Below are positions 1 to 9,800 of a stretch of 11,052 nucleotides of DNA, piece by piece (position 1 is the first letter of the stretch; the number at the start of each line of letters is the position of its first letter). Source of the DNA: Spirogloea muscicola (Eukaryota; Streptophyta; Zygnematophyceae; Spirogloeales; Spirogloeaceae); contig WELB01000021.1 of NCBI GenBank assembly GCA_009602725.1, forward strand, positions 178,804 through 189,855, written 5' to 3'. The translations under genes and the position numbers were made by a program. The notes under the pieces were generated by a model. It saw only the letters and a list, made by a program, of their open reading frames with translations, did not search any database and had not been told where the DNA came from.

Positions 1-113
1 TCGTCCCGAGGCCTGGAGCGCGCCGCGAGCTCTGTGCCGGCAGCCCGGCGTTGCCCGTCGCAGGGCCCCGCAGCCCTGGCCGCTCGGCGCCGGCGCGCCG
101 CCCTCGCCGCATC
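1..113 (+). promoter_or_regulatory. GC-rich 5' flank of the SERK gene
   Basis: Very GC-rich, CpG-dense sequence upstream of the first candidate ATG. No TATA-like element is visible. It probably contains 5' UTR and core promoter, but the exact transcription start cannot be read. Confidence 0.3.
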
Positions 114-177
114 ATGGCAATGCCGCACTTGGCCGCATGTTGCGGCTGGCTCCGCGGGCCATGGCCAAGGCCTCGCA
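114..177 (+). other. tentative SERK exon 1 (N-terminus)
   Basis: Only a candidate. ATG codons at 114 and 120 open a frame that reaches a donor (A|GTGAGA) at 178. The resulting 133-nt intron ends in a long pyrimidine tract and CGCAG at 310. The splice joins A to TG, making a Met just before [10 protein letters not shown], and the phase matches. The encoded 21 residues contain two Cys and several Pro/Arg and make a poor signal peptide, whereas SERK proteins need one. The true first exon may lie left of the window. The unspliced frame across the CTC repeat contains no ATG, so it is less likely. Confidence 0.35.
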
Positions 178-3100
178 GTGAGAAGCATCAGTTTCAGCCT
201 GCTCTTGCCGGCCGGCTGTGGACCGCCGTGGCCTGACGTCGCTCCTCCTCCTCCTCCTCCTCTGTCCTCTCTCTCGCGCCTCCTGGACCTGCTGCGCCGC
301 CTCGCCGCAGTGGATGCGTTGTTCGGCGTGAAGCAGCAGCTCGTGGACCCCGGCCAGAAGCTGGAGAGCTGGGACCCCGGCCTCGCCAACCCCTGCACCT
401 GGTTCCACGTCACCTGCATCAACGACCTCGTCACGCGCCTGTCAGTCTGCCCAGCCCCCCGCCTTCTAGTGGTGATAGACTTAATTGCTCCTAAAGGAAA
501 CGGGTTCCTGATAAGTGTAAACGTGAAAAAGCCTGCGGCTTAATGTCCACTCCTGCAGCCGCCCTCCTTCCGTCCCCAACCCATGTCCTCCTCGTCAATC
601 TCGTCTGTAGCATCTGCAATGGCGTGTTTGATACAATGAACTTATGGTGTTGGCCATGTGAGGGTGCTGCAGAGACCTGTCTAAGTCCAACCTCTCTGGC
701 ACATTGGATCCCAGCATCGCCCTGCTGCCCCAGCTGCAGTACCTGTGCGTGCCGACTCCTGTCCTTCAAGTTCAGTGCATGTCCGAAGCCTGTCAGGCTG
801 TCTGCCCCATGTCCACATTGGGGGCGAGGTTGCGGATGCATGTGAGCAACCATGGAAGGACAAGATTTGGATGCAGTGTCCGTATTGACTTCCTGGTGGT
901 ACTGAACCAAATGTGCAGGTCACTTTACAACAACTCACTCTCCGGGCCCCTGGTGCGTGCATGCATGCCTCGGCTTGAGCCAACCTTTGCATAGCACTGT
1001 CTTGAGGCATGGCCTAGGACATTGACTTGCCTCTTTACTAGCACAACAAGTCAATCACAGGATTATGGCATGTAGTTTAATGTCCACCTAGATAGACTCT
1101 CACTTTAGGGTCACAAATTGGTAGCCACTGCATAGCACTGGGAAACTGCAGGTGCTGTCAATATGTATGTCTGCACCTGTGTTGTCAATTGCATCTCGAT
1201 TACTGACTGTATACTAATCTTGATGCAGCCATCGGAGCTCGGCAACCTGACCAACCTGATCAGCCTTGAGGTTGAGGACAACATGTTCTCGGGCCCCATA
1301 CCTGCCAGCCTCGGCCAGCTCCCAGGACTCAAGTTCCTGTGAGTCCCCCGAATGCCGCCATTGACAAACATTTTGGGTTCGTTAGCCCGGTTGTCTTGGC
1401 TAATAGCGTGGTGGCGGGGTGGGGGTTGTGGTCGGGGGGTTTTGGATTGGGACTGTGGTAAGTGGTTGGGAATTGTGGTGGATGACTTCCACGGTGCTGT
1501 TGAGCTAAACTTACTGAACCTAGAGGTCAAAAAACCTGTTCTGGCACAGGAAGCTTGACCAGAACAATCTTTCCGGGTCTATTCCCACATCTCTAAACAA
1601 TTTGCCCCTCCAAGTCTTGTAAGTCGTAGCTGACGTCTCCCTGCACACCCCCTTGCCCGCATCTGCTGCCGCTCGCTTTCTTCTCCGATCTGGCTGCTGG
1701 AAACCACGGTTGACATGAGCCAGTTGAGGCTTGTTGTTCTTGCAGCAGCAAGACGCAGTGCAGTGCATACTGGCAATGTATCTGCATTCTCTCATTCTGC
1801 TGGAGGTTGGGTGCAGAAACTTAGCATACAACAACCTGTCGGGACCTGTACCAACAAATGGAACACTCGGGAAATTTGGTTCTCTTCCGTGAGTCTGAAG
1901 CCTGCCCTCTATTGCACCCACATTTGAGATCTCAGCAGCTCTACATGCAATACATCCTGAGGCTTGTTGTATTGAGCAGCTACTTGAGGAGCTTTTGGTT
2001 TGGGAGCTTGACGTTTCACACTGCACTTTGCACTTTCTCTATGCCTGGTTTGATCATCCATTATAGTTGCAAATTGTGATTCTAAGTGCTGCTTTCCTTG
2101 GTCCCTCAATGGCTATCTTATGTCCAGGTTTGTCGGGAATCCAAACTTGTGCGGTGGCTCGATTGGGCTCAAGCTTTGCCCAGGCGAGAAGCTTTCACCT
2201 CCTCCTCCACCTGGAGCACCTCCAGCTGCAGCCCCATCTCCTGCACCATCATCCTCAGGTACCAGTGGTCACAACCTTTCTGTCTCTTGAAAGCTGCCCT
2301 GCAGAGCTTGTTTCCTCCTTGGAAGCTTATGGATAGTGCTGAGGGGCCTGCAGCTTATCTGGTGAAAGTGTTGTGGGCTTTGAACCCTGGCATCAAGCTG
2401 GGGTAAAGTGGCTTTGCCGGTCAAGATCAGTGCCAATCAGCATGGTGCTGAAGCGCGTACATCGTATTGACACGAGGAATATTGCTTGTCTGTAGGAGGT
2501 GGCAGTGGAAGCATCGGCGCAGTTGTTGGTGCTGTGGTTGGCGCGACTCTGGCAGCCATTGCCCTCTCAATCCTTGTCTACTGCTACATGCGGAAGCGCA
2601 AGCCTCCCCTGGAGAAGGATATAGAATATGGGTACTTTGGTAAGCCAGGCAATGCAGTGCTATGACTCAAAGCTTGAGCATGGTCTTTCTCAGGTCATAG
2701 AGCTCTCAGAACCTGAACCTTGTTGAAGCGGGCATTACATGCAAGTAGAGAGCACTTTCCCAGCACTTGATCAGAAATCTGACCATGAAAATCTCACGAC
2801 TGCAGACAATGATCCTGATACTCACCTCGGACAGCTCAAGCGCTATGCTTTCAAGGACCTGTATGTTGCATGTAACGCCTTTGACGAGAAAAATGTGCTG
2901 GGAAAGGGTGGATTCGGCAAGGTGTACAAGGGCAAGCTAGATAACGGCACACTCATTGCTGTTAAACGACTCAAGGTGCGACTTGACTTTATGGCTTATC
3001 CCACTCCTCTTTAAAGTAGCAGATCTTCAAGTCATCTATCTTTCAGTTGAGCTCTTTTTGGCTTTGATATAGTCCGCTCACCTAGCCAGCCACTAGGTGC

Positions 3101-4909
3101 TCTGCCTGGCAGGAGTTTGCTTTGACGATCTCGTGATGTCTCCTCATTGTAATGCTCTGCCTCTGCGAGGAGGATAGGCTAAGGCAAGAGCTGCTCATGA
3201 ATGATCGTCACTTGATGCTGCTAGTCCCTGTCATCCACGGTACTCAGGAAGAGAGGAGTGCCGGTGGCGAGCACCAGTTCCAGACTGAAGTGGAGCTGAT
3301 TAGCATGGCAGTGCACCGGAACCTCCTGAGGCTTTATGGCTTCTGCATCACTCAAAAGGAGCGGCTGTTGGTGTACCCTTTCATGTCAAACGGCTCTGTG
3401 GCGTCACGGTTGCAAGGTCCTTGCTACTTTGTGTCCCAGCAACAAATTAGCAATGTGCAGCCCTTGTCCATGTTTCCGCCCTTCTTAAGGTAGTTGAAGC
3501 TCTTTGCTTATGGGTTCAGAATTGTTGGACAAATGCTGACTAGCCGCAGTTCTGAAGTGCAGAGAGGGAGGCTAGCCAGCCACCGCTTGAATGGGCGAGG
3601 AGGAAAAAGATTGCGATTGGAGCTGCTCGTGGGCTTGCCTATTTACACGACCATTGCGACCCCAAGATCATTCACAGAGATGTCAAGGTTCAGTCTTCAA
3701 AGATAAATGCGAAGAGCAATATATCTCACATATCTTTGTCGACTTGTAACATGCATATGCCAACACTAGGAAAACACGTCTTCAGGCACAGTCTCAGGAC
3801 AGTAGTGCTTCTCGATGCAGGCAGCAAACATCCTCCTGGATGACGACTATGAGGCTGTTGTCGGTGACTTTGGGCTCGCAAAGCTCATGGACTTTAAAGA
3901 CACACATGTCACAACAGCTGTGCGGGGCACTATTGGTCACATAGCTCCAGGTGATATTGTGCTCATGGATTCAAAGTTCTCATGGAATTATCACACTGCA
4001 TTTCCTTCTCGTCTACACACTTTTTGCTTTCCAAGTTGTGAAAGTGAGAGCACTTATATTATGCTGCTCTTCCTGGAGTATATTTGTTGCTTGATCGATG
4101 ATGAGCTTATTAAGCTGACTATGTTTTGTGTGCGGGAGCAGAGTACCTCTCCACTGGCAAGTCTTCGGAGAAGACTGATGTGTTTGGCTACGGCATCATG
4201 TTGCTGGAGCTCATGACCGGGCAGCGAGCATTTGATCTTGCCCGCATTGCAAATGACGAAGATGCCATGTTGCTGGACTGGGTGAGTCCAACAGGCCGTA
4301 TTGCAAAGTCGTGCGCTTCTTGCCGGTTCTGCCGGTGCTGTGTAGTAACATGCGTGCATGTGGTCTGTCCTATACCAATATGGGGTTGTGTTTGGCCTTG
4401 TTGTGCCAGGTGAAAGGGTTGTTGAGGGAGGGCCAGGTTCATCAGCTGGTTGACAAGGACTTGAAGGAGGGCGAGTACAACATCGTGGATGTGGAGCAGA
4501 TGATTCAGGTTGCGCTGCTGTGCACGCAGGGCACCCCAGCCGAGCGCCCCAAGATGGCTGAGTGCGTACGCATGCTCGAGGTAAGTGCCTGCCCATTGCT
4601 TCTCCGCGAAGTCCGAGGCATGGTGTCACATTTGAGCTTTCTGCACAGGACTTTTGGAAGTCAAGCTGAGGCAAGTCTCACCCGTTGCACCACAACAACA
4701 GTGCTGCCATTACTGCAGCTTCTTCTTACAATTACTACTGTTTCGGCTGGCAGGGAGACGGCTTGGCAGAGAGGTGGGAGGAGTGGCAGAAAGTGGAAGT
4801 CATTCGGGGGCAGGACCCCAACTTCATGCTCCAGATGCGGCCCTCCGACTGGGCTGTGGACTCCGAGGAGAGCTTCATCAGGGCGGTCGACCTCTCGGGC
4901 CCAAGATAA
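114..4909 (+). CDS. SERK: SERK-type LRR receptor-like kinase (16 exons, exon 1 tentative)
   Basis: Membrane receptor kinase of the SERK/BAK1 co-receptor family. Known members pair with ligand-binding LRR receptors at the plasma membrane and transphosphorylate them. Coding exons read from the sequence: 311-440, 673-744, 919-952, 1229-1338, 1550-1618, 1817-1888, 2128-2258, 2496-2639, 2764-2975, 3248-3416, 3563-3687, 3821-3950, 4142-4281, 4410-4580, 4754-4909. All introns are GT-AG and all phases agree, giving 621 codons before TAA, near the usual SERK length of about 600-630. Numbering from the Met formed at the exon 1/2 junction: LRR cap about 1-43 ([10 protein letters not shown]), five LRRs 44-162, Cys cap (NPNLCGG), SPP hinge about 180-206, TM about 213-238, kinase about 290-570. 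Catalytic residues are present: GKGGFGKV 301-308, Lys322, Glu339, HRD 419-421, DFG 439-441, and activation loop [14 protein letters not shown]. The tail ends LSGPR. NIK kinases are the nearest alternative, but the [14 protein letters not shown] and GQRAFDLAR blocks favour SERK. The N-terminal exon is uncertain. Confidence 0.93.
239..262 (+). repeat. CTC trinucleotide run in tentative intron 1
   Basis: A run of CTC units continues into a CT-rich tract up to the CGCAG acceptor at 310. It could serve as the polypyrimidine tract of intron 1. If the region is 5' UTR instead, it would be a CT-rich leader of the kind common in plants. Confidence 0.7.
311..1888 (+). other. SERK ectodomain exons: LRR cap and five LRRs
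   Basis: The exon at 311-440 encodes the LRR N-terminal domain ([13 protein letters not shown], then [10 protein letters not shown]). It ends in phase 2 before LRR1 (673-744, [11 protein letters not shown] to LPQLQYL). LRR2 is split between 919-952 ([11 protein letters not shown]) and the first 38 nt of 1229-1338 ([12 protein letters not shown]). The rest of that exon is LRR3 ([18 protein letters not shown]). LRR4 is 1550-1618 ([15 protein letters not shown]) and LRR5 is 1817-1888 ([17 protein letters not shown]). LRR1 and LRR5 are exactly 72 nt and LRR4 is 69 nt, all flanked by phase-2 introns, the modular structure typical of SERK and NIK genes. For LRR5 I chose the GCAG acceptor at 1816 rather than the TTAG further on, because only it restores 72 nt and the leucine-rich register. 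Confidence 0.92.
2128..2639 (+). other. SERK Cys cap, SPP hinge and transmembrane exons
   Basis: Exon 2128-2258 encodes the C-terminal LRR cap ([10 protein letters not shown] and a second Cys in KLCPGEK), then a proline-rich stretch with [10 protein letters not shown] and repeated Ala/Pro/Ser. This matches the SPP motif that sets SERKs apart from other LRR II kinases. Exon 2496-2639 begins with a Gly/Ser linker, then one hydrophobic helix ([20 protein letters not shown], residues about 213-238) followed by the basic stop-transfer signal RKRK. The exons join in phase 1 across a 237-nt intron. The protein is therefore a single-pass type I membrane protein with the kinase in the cytosol. Confidence 0.92.
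2764..4909 (+). other. SERK kinase domain and C-terminal tail exons
   Basis: Seven exons encode juxtamembrane, kinase and tail. Exon 2764-2975 holds [10 protein letters not shown], the Gly loop and the ATP-binding Lys. 3248-3416 holds the alpha-C Glu ([10 protein letters not shown]) and hinge ([16 protein letters not shown]). 3563-3687 holds [19 protein letters not shown]. 3821-3950 holds [19 protein letters not shown]. 4142-4281 holds [18 protein letters not shown]. 4410-4580 holds [20 protein letters not shown]. 4754-4909 holds [16 protein letters not shown] and the terminal LSGPR. The Lys-to-Glu spacing of 17 residues and HRD-to-DFG spacing of 18 match BAK1. The Arg before the catalytic Asp makes it an RD kinase, expected to need activation-loop phosphorylation. 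Nothing suggests a pseudokinase. Confidence 0.95.
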
Positions 4910-4928
4910 TACCTTTCTCTTATCCATA

Positions 4929-4991
4929 TTTATCTCAGCTGCCCCCTGTAATTAGAACTGCTGTCTGGAGCCCAGTCTTTATCTCAGCTGC
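4929..4991 (+). repeat. 14-bp direct repeat in the SERK 3' UTR
   Basis: TTTATCTCAGCTGC occurs at 4929-4942 and again at 4978-4991, just downstream of the SERK stop codon. The copies are flanked by short complementary runs (CCCCTGT and ACAGGGG), so a small stem is also possible. It may be a local duplication; no function is evident. Confidence 0.8.
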
Positions 4992-5333
4992 ACAGGGGCC
5001 AAGGTTTACTCAAATGGGCTCCTTTTGGCGTCAACCTCAGACCCTGTGCTACCTATTGCAGCAAGCGCCGCTTACAGCAACCAATCTTACTCCTCTTTGA
5101 CGAATGTCTCTTTGCCACACTGAGTCCTACATCAACAATGATCATCAAGCCACTGTTTGCCACAAGTTGAGCTATTACACGAGACGCTTTGAGTGTCTCA
5201 ATCCTGCTGGCATGACTCGCAGAAATACAATCATGGGCAATGATTTGCACCGTGATGACATGCTTTTCACACAAGCTCTTAGCCTAATTAAGTTGTGGCA
5301 TTATTAGGACCGAGTTGCTGAGACAGCTCTGAA

Positions 5334-5369
5334 CTCGGGCCAAGTAAGGTAGCTCTTACTTGGCCCGAG
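5334..5369. repeat. perfect 15-bp inverted repeat (hairpin)
   Basis: CTCGGGCCAAGTAAG at 5334-5348 is followed by the 6-nt spacer GTAGCT and its exact reverse complement at 5355-5369. Three more pairs (GAA at 5331-5333 with TTC at 5371-5373) form if A5370 is bulged out. It lies between two genes transcribed toward each other, so either transcript could fold it. It could be a 3'-end structure, a remnant foldback element or chance. It has no runs or flanks that define a known element. Confidence 0.9.
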
Positions 5370-6598
5370 ATTCGCCATCTGTATGCTACTTGCCGTTACC
5401 CATACTAAGCAGCACTCCCTGATCACTTCAAGAAGTGAGGATGCTGTGCTTTGGATCCCAATTCAGCACGGAGCCATGCCTATATTTTACCATGAAATTG
5501 AAAGTGTAAGGGTACTGTGGGTAGTCTCCAAGCCGATGGTTGTGGACAGGCTCCTGTAAGTGCACCTTGCCACTTCTGAGTGGCATATCTACCCATTGAT
5601 TATTCATAAAATTGAAGTATAGATCTTTCACTCTGAAAAATGCAGCCCAGGAAAAATAAATGGCACTGAGCAGTTGTAATCATTGAAATCATAACAATGA
5701 TATCGCTGTAATGGCCCTGCAAATGGCCATGTGAGAGCCAGTATGCAGAACAGCCAGGGAGCTCAGATTCTGTTTGGCTGGTTCATATAGCGTCGGTGTG
5801 GTAGAATCGGCTTGCAAATCAGCTAGTCCAATTCAGCGTCCAAATAGTTGTGCGCAATGTCAGGGCTTGACCTCGGCTTTGTTGGGTAACATGGATGATG
5901 CCTCAGATGATAAAGACATGCGCCTGCTCCCTGAAGACTTTGATGGTAATTGCCGCTTGACATGAGGGCCTACCTACATCCAGAAGCCTGCAGCTGGCGG
6001 CGGTGGCTACAAGCAAGACGTCGATCGTGAAGTAGAGTGCTCCGCAGGTTACTGCCTATGGTCACTGCTTGTGGGGCACTGACCCCAAGAAGGGGCTTAG
6101 TGGCCGCCAACCTGACACCCAGGAACAACGTGCATGTCACACAAAAGCAGAGAGCCTTCTCGAAGAAGAATGATAGCTAAATACTTGCATCCACATTAAT
6201 GAGAAACCAGACCCTAGCCGCTGATAGAACACTGGCGATGCCGTCTGCACACTGCACACGGTCTAGGACAGATGTTCTTGATCACGCTTCAGCTGCTTAC
6301 TCTGGAATTCTGGGCTCAGCTGATGTGGTGCACGCCATTGGATAATCTGGACTATCATTTGGACTAGCTGCTACTTGTGCTCCACTAGGTGCTTGGCCCC
6401 AACTTGCGAGCAGCAAAGCCTGGACAGGCAACACTTCTCACTGAGAAGCCGACAGACCTGGTAATTTTCATGCTCACTGCAAAGCTCAGCCTCAAGTACG
6501 CATAGCTATGCTCGTGCCCTGCTCTACTCAGCAGAGAGCCAGCAACATGATATGGCATGCTTAGAGATATTAGCACCTAAAGGCTGCCAGACTGCAGC

Positions 6599-6754
6599 TC
6601 AGTAAACGTGCAGCAAAGGGTGAGCATAGTCGTAGCTCACCTGCAGCTGCTGCAGATTTTCTGGCTGAGCAAAGTGCCCGTTGCCACGAGGCTGGCTCTC
6701 AGCTAGAGCCTTCAGTGCAGCAACCACCGCTGCTCCATGAGGTGCCTCGTGGTA
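6599..6754 (-). other. candidate 3' terminal exon of the FCA gene
   Basis: After acceptor CAAGCAG, an open phase-0 frame reads YHEAPHGAAVVAALKALAES and ends QPENLQQLQ before a good donor (CAG|GTGAGC) at 6640. It can also run on to TGA at 6599-6601. I do not recognise the sequence, and the conserved FCA C-terminus of flowering plants is not seen. It is an alternative to ending the protein at 6843. Without transcript data either end is possible. Confidence 0.3.
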
Positions 6755-6795
6755 CTGCTTGACGATCATGAAAGCAGTGCCAGCCCGAGGCCGTG

Positions 6796-6849
6796 TCATG
6801 GTCAATCATGGTACTATGGTCATGCACCTTACCATATCATGGTCAATCA
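6796..6849 (+). repeat. 13-bp direct repeat
   Basis: TCATGGTCAATCA occurs at 6796-6808 and 6837-6849, with CATGGT-like pieces between. It lies beside the proposed FCA stop codon at 6843. No transposon-like ends are visible. Confidence 0.75.
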
Positions 6850-9800
6850 GCCATGTTCGTTTCGTGCTTCCGTGGTGCACCTGGGACCTCAACTTCACAA
6901 CCTTCGATATGAGCTACCAGGACAGCTCCCAGATGCCTCACTATGCCTCCAATAGCTTGCTGTGGGAGCAGCTGCCGCAGCTGTTGCCGCTGCTCTGAAT
7001 GTTGATGCTGGAAAGCGGCGAGCTCTGCAGGTATCTCCCACTAACAAAAGGACAACAGAGAAACCCAAGTTGATGTCCTGCGACAAGGCTGCTTCTGCAA
7101 TTTCGCAGTTAACCTGCTGAGATGCTAGTACTTTGAGGTGGGCTTGCACATATGATGATCCTAGAGGCTGTTCAAGCTTGATTCTGTCACAATTCTTCCC
7201 GTGCAATCAAGAAGGTGCTGAATTGAGCCGTACTTGTGATGCATGATACTGCCCACATGAAACATACCCGGCTTTCCTTGGTGACACTGTTGTAGTAATA
7301 AGGGTGACCATCTGGAGATATGTGCTCAGTCCATGCGGAGCTCGAGCTCATGGGCAACGGTCCTTTGTCAGCCTTGGGAGCAAGCATCGCAGGATGTGCA
7401 ACCTGCACAGTTAACTCCAGAAAGTTGGTCTTCAGACGATACACAATCTGATGGTCTCGGGCACGTTTCTCCAATGGTGCCTCCGCTGAGGTCCACCTCC
7501 TGCACTTCTCCACCTCCTGCACGCTGCAGCTGTACTTGATGAGCGTGCGCTATAGAATATCTGTATAATGGAGTATTTATATAGGTTTCTGACCATGTTG
7601 GTTCTGACCATGTTGTCCGACGGCTGTGCCCCCGCCTGCGCTAGCGGAGGTGACCGCTGTGCCAGCACCACCTGAGGTCCTCCTTGTACTTCGTGGAGGT
7701 ACTCCTGCTGCTTGTACTCAAGAAATGGGGACGTGCACAAGCCAAACCATAAGACTAATATACAATGTTTGGTAAGTGATGGCCCATGTGAGTCTTAGCT
7801 GAAGCCCCACTGAAGCCAGCTGTACTAAGGTCTGCCTTTCTGCTGCAATTGTACAGTGACTGCGGTCTAACAAAACGAGAGTGCACCTTGCAGAGAACGC
7901 GTCTTGTATGTTCTGCACTAGATCTTAGATTGCTGGACCTAGCAGTGCTTGAGTACAAGATACTTGTCATAAGTACAGCACTAGCGTGCATCAGAAGAAC
8001 ATACTCTCGACGGCCTTAATTGACAATCAGCATTCAGGAGACTCTAGCTTGTCACTTGATCTGCTCACCTGCATGGTTGGCAGCTGTTCGGGTGGTGCTG
8101 CTGCCTGGTAGTACACCTGGCAAGTGCCACAAGCACGGGGGCTCAACTTCAGGCAGGTCACAGAATCCAACGTCGACAAGGAACACGACAACGGAGGTTC
8201 ACTGATGAAGCGTGCAACCCTGGAGGACGAAAAGACAGGGACTCAGACCTGGTGTTGCGGTGGCTGCGCCCTCGCCGTGGTGGAGGGCACAGCCTGAGAA
8301 GCCAGAGCAGAGAGACACAGACGCACTTCGCGTGAGGCACAGTAGTAAGCAGCAAGGAGCTGGCAGATTGGGAAAACTTCTATACAGCTGAAAACTGACA
8401 ATCGTGAGCCATCGGAAGCAGCACTGGAAAGGGCGATCAAAGGCAGGTAAGGTCCAAGGGCACGATGCGAGCACCGAGCATTTGTGTTGCAGCAGTGCAA
8501 CTCAGCGCATTCGACTGTACCGCTTGATGAAAGACGGGAGCAGCTTGAAGCCGGGGCTCTGTTGCTGCTGCTACAGTAGCATTGTCGGCTTGCGCCCGCC
8601 ACTGCTGCAGCTGCACGTGGCGCCTGCATACGCAAGGCAGCTGCCAATGGGCCACAACCAGCTTGGGCATGTATTTTGTTGCAATTATGCTTGCATATGA
8701 TGTGTTGCATTTCATGGCACGCTCACCAGTGCCCTTGAGCTTCATGTACGGGCATGTCGGTGGCGGCGGCGGCGGCGACAAATCCAGGCCCTCCCCTCTG
8801 GGCGTCGGCGGCCCTCGGGCGCTTGACATTGGCGAAGCGCACTGCCAGCGGCTGGTCAGAGCCCTGCACAGCGAGAGCCCTCAAAGGAGGAGCCATGTCA
8901 AGTTCCAACATTGGAAGTGTCTATCATAGCACAAACTTTGGCGCATGGAGCCAGTGTTTGAAAGGCAAGCACTGGGTTTGCTGAGGCTGACAAATTGCTG
9001 ACAACTTTATGATTCTTGATTTCGTGATCATACTGACCTGCAGGATGTGCAACCCATTCAGCGCCGCAATTGCTGCCTCTGCCGCCTCTCGCGACTTGAA
9101 CTTGATAAAGCCGCAGCCTGGAGCACAAGCAGCAACATACCAGGACAAGTGGAGGACGCAGCATCATACTCTGGCTGTGCAGAGCGGCATGGGAGTAACT
9201 TCATACAAACGAAGATCCTAAACCCCTGGACACCAAGTATAGGAGCATGAACAATTAGCGCCTATACTGCCGACTCGCAAACTTAATCCTGCCTTTCAAG
9301 GCAGAAAAAGCACAGTCCTCTGCCGTTTCACACAGGCTGTCAGCAGTCATGATTGCCAATAGTTGCTGCATATTTTTGTCGAAGTACAAGCCACATTTCA
9401 AGCATTCACATTGAGCATAAATAACAATCATTCTGGCGTACGTGCACATGAGCTCATTCAGAGAAGAGGGTCTTAAGCTAAAGTACAACGCGTAAACCAC
9501 GAATACTATGCCCTTGTGAGGCCAAGCTCTGCCACAAGAGCATCTGGCGCAGCAATGTGCAGTCCGCGGGTTCGTGGCGTGCAGCGGGGGGGACCATGGC
9601 AATGCACTGATAGCACATGATCGAACTCATGCATCACACATCACACATCATTGCCATCACACAGCGCAGGCGCCGAACAGGCCGCAGCGGCCTTGCTCGG
9701 TGGCCGGCCCAAGTGGGCGGTTGATAGCTCACCCTAGCTCTGCCTTTCAGTGTCGCGCATGATGTACACGTCATCAAGGTCACCGTACAGTGCAAAAAGC

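Larger units (their letters stand above)
4910..6598. other. region between convergent 3' ends; no convincing gene
   Basis: It should contain the 3' UTRs of both genes. An AATAAA lies on the + strand at 5655-5660, which is far from the SERK stop, so I do not assign it. I found no kinase, RRM or WW continuation. Short open frames exist on both strands, for example the + strand frame with MDDASDDKDMRLLPEDFDG near 5891-5950 and a GGGGYKQDVDRE frame near 5995, but none resembles a family I know. The strongest structure is the hairpin at 5334-5369. Confidence 0.6.

Noticed and set aside
34-543. Unspliced 169-codon frame covering the SERK LRR cap
   Set aside because: It contains no ATG, runs through the CTC tract and the 441 donor, and its downstream part does not continue the LRR. 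Splicing explains the conserved part better.
4054-4674. Long minus-strand frame opposite the SERK kinase exons
   Set aside because: It is a shadow of the kinase coding sequence and introns, with no domain signature.
5428-5631. 67-codon minus-strand frame downstream of FCA
   Set aside because: It starts at GTG, has no recognised motif or splice context and is within chance length for this base composition.
6181-6215. Minus-strand LMWMQ resembling the conserved FCA C-terminus (ELMWKNK)
   Set aside because: Only three residues match, no stop follows at the right place and no supporting exon context is present.
8222-8236. Micro-exon GGTTGCACGCTTCATCA after a strong acceptor on the minus strand
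   Set aside because: It would leave an intron of only about 30 nt after the better-supported 8293-8249 block; both cannot be true, and the latter has better composition.
9734-9736. TAG read as a sense codon under a variant nuclear code
   Set aside because: Some ulvophyte algae reassign TAG/TAA to Gln, but the SERK gene ends in TAA exactly after LSGPR, and the families point to streptophytes, which use the standard code. One TAG is not evidence for reassignment.
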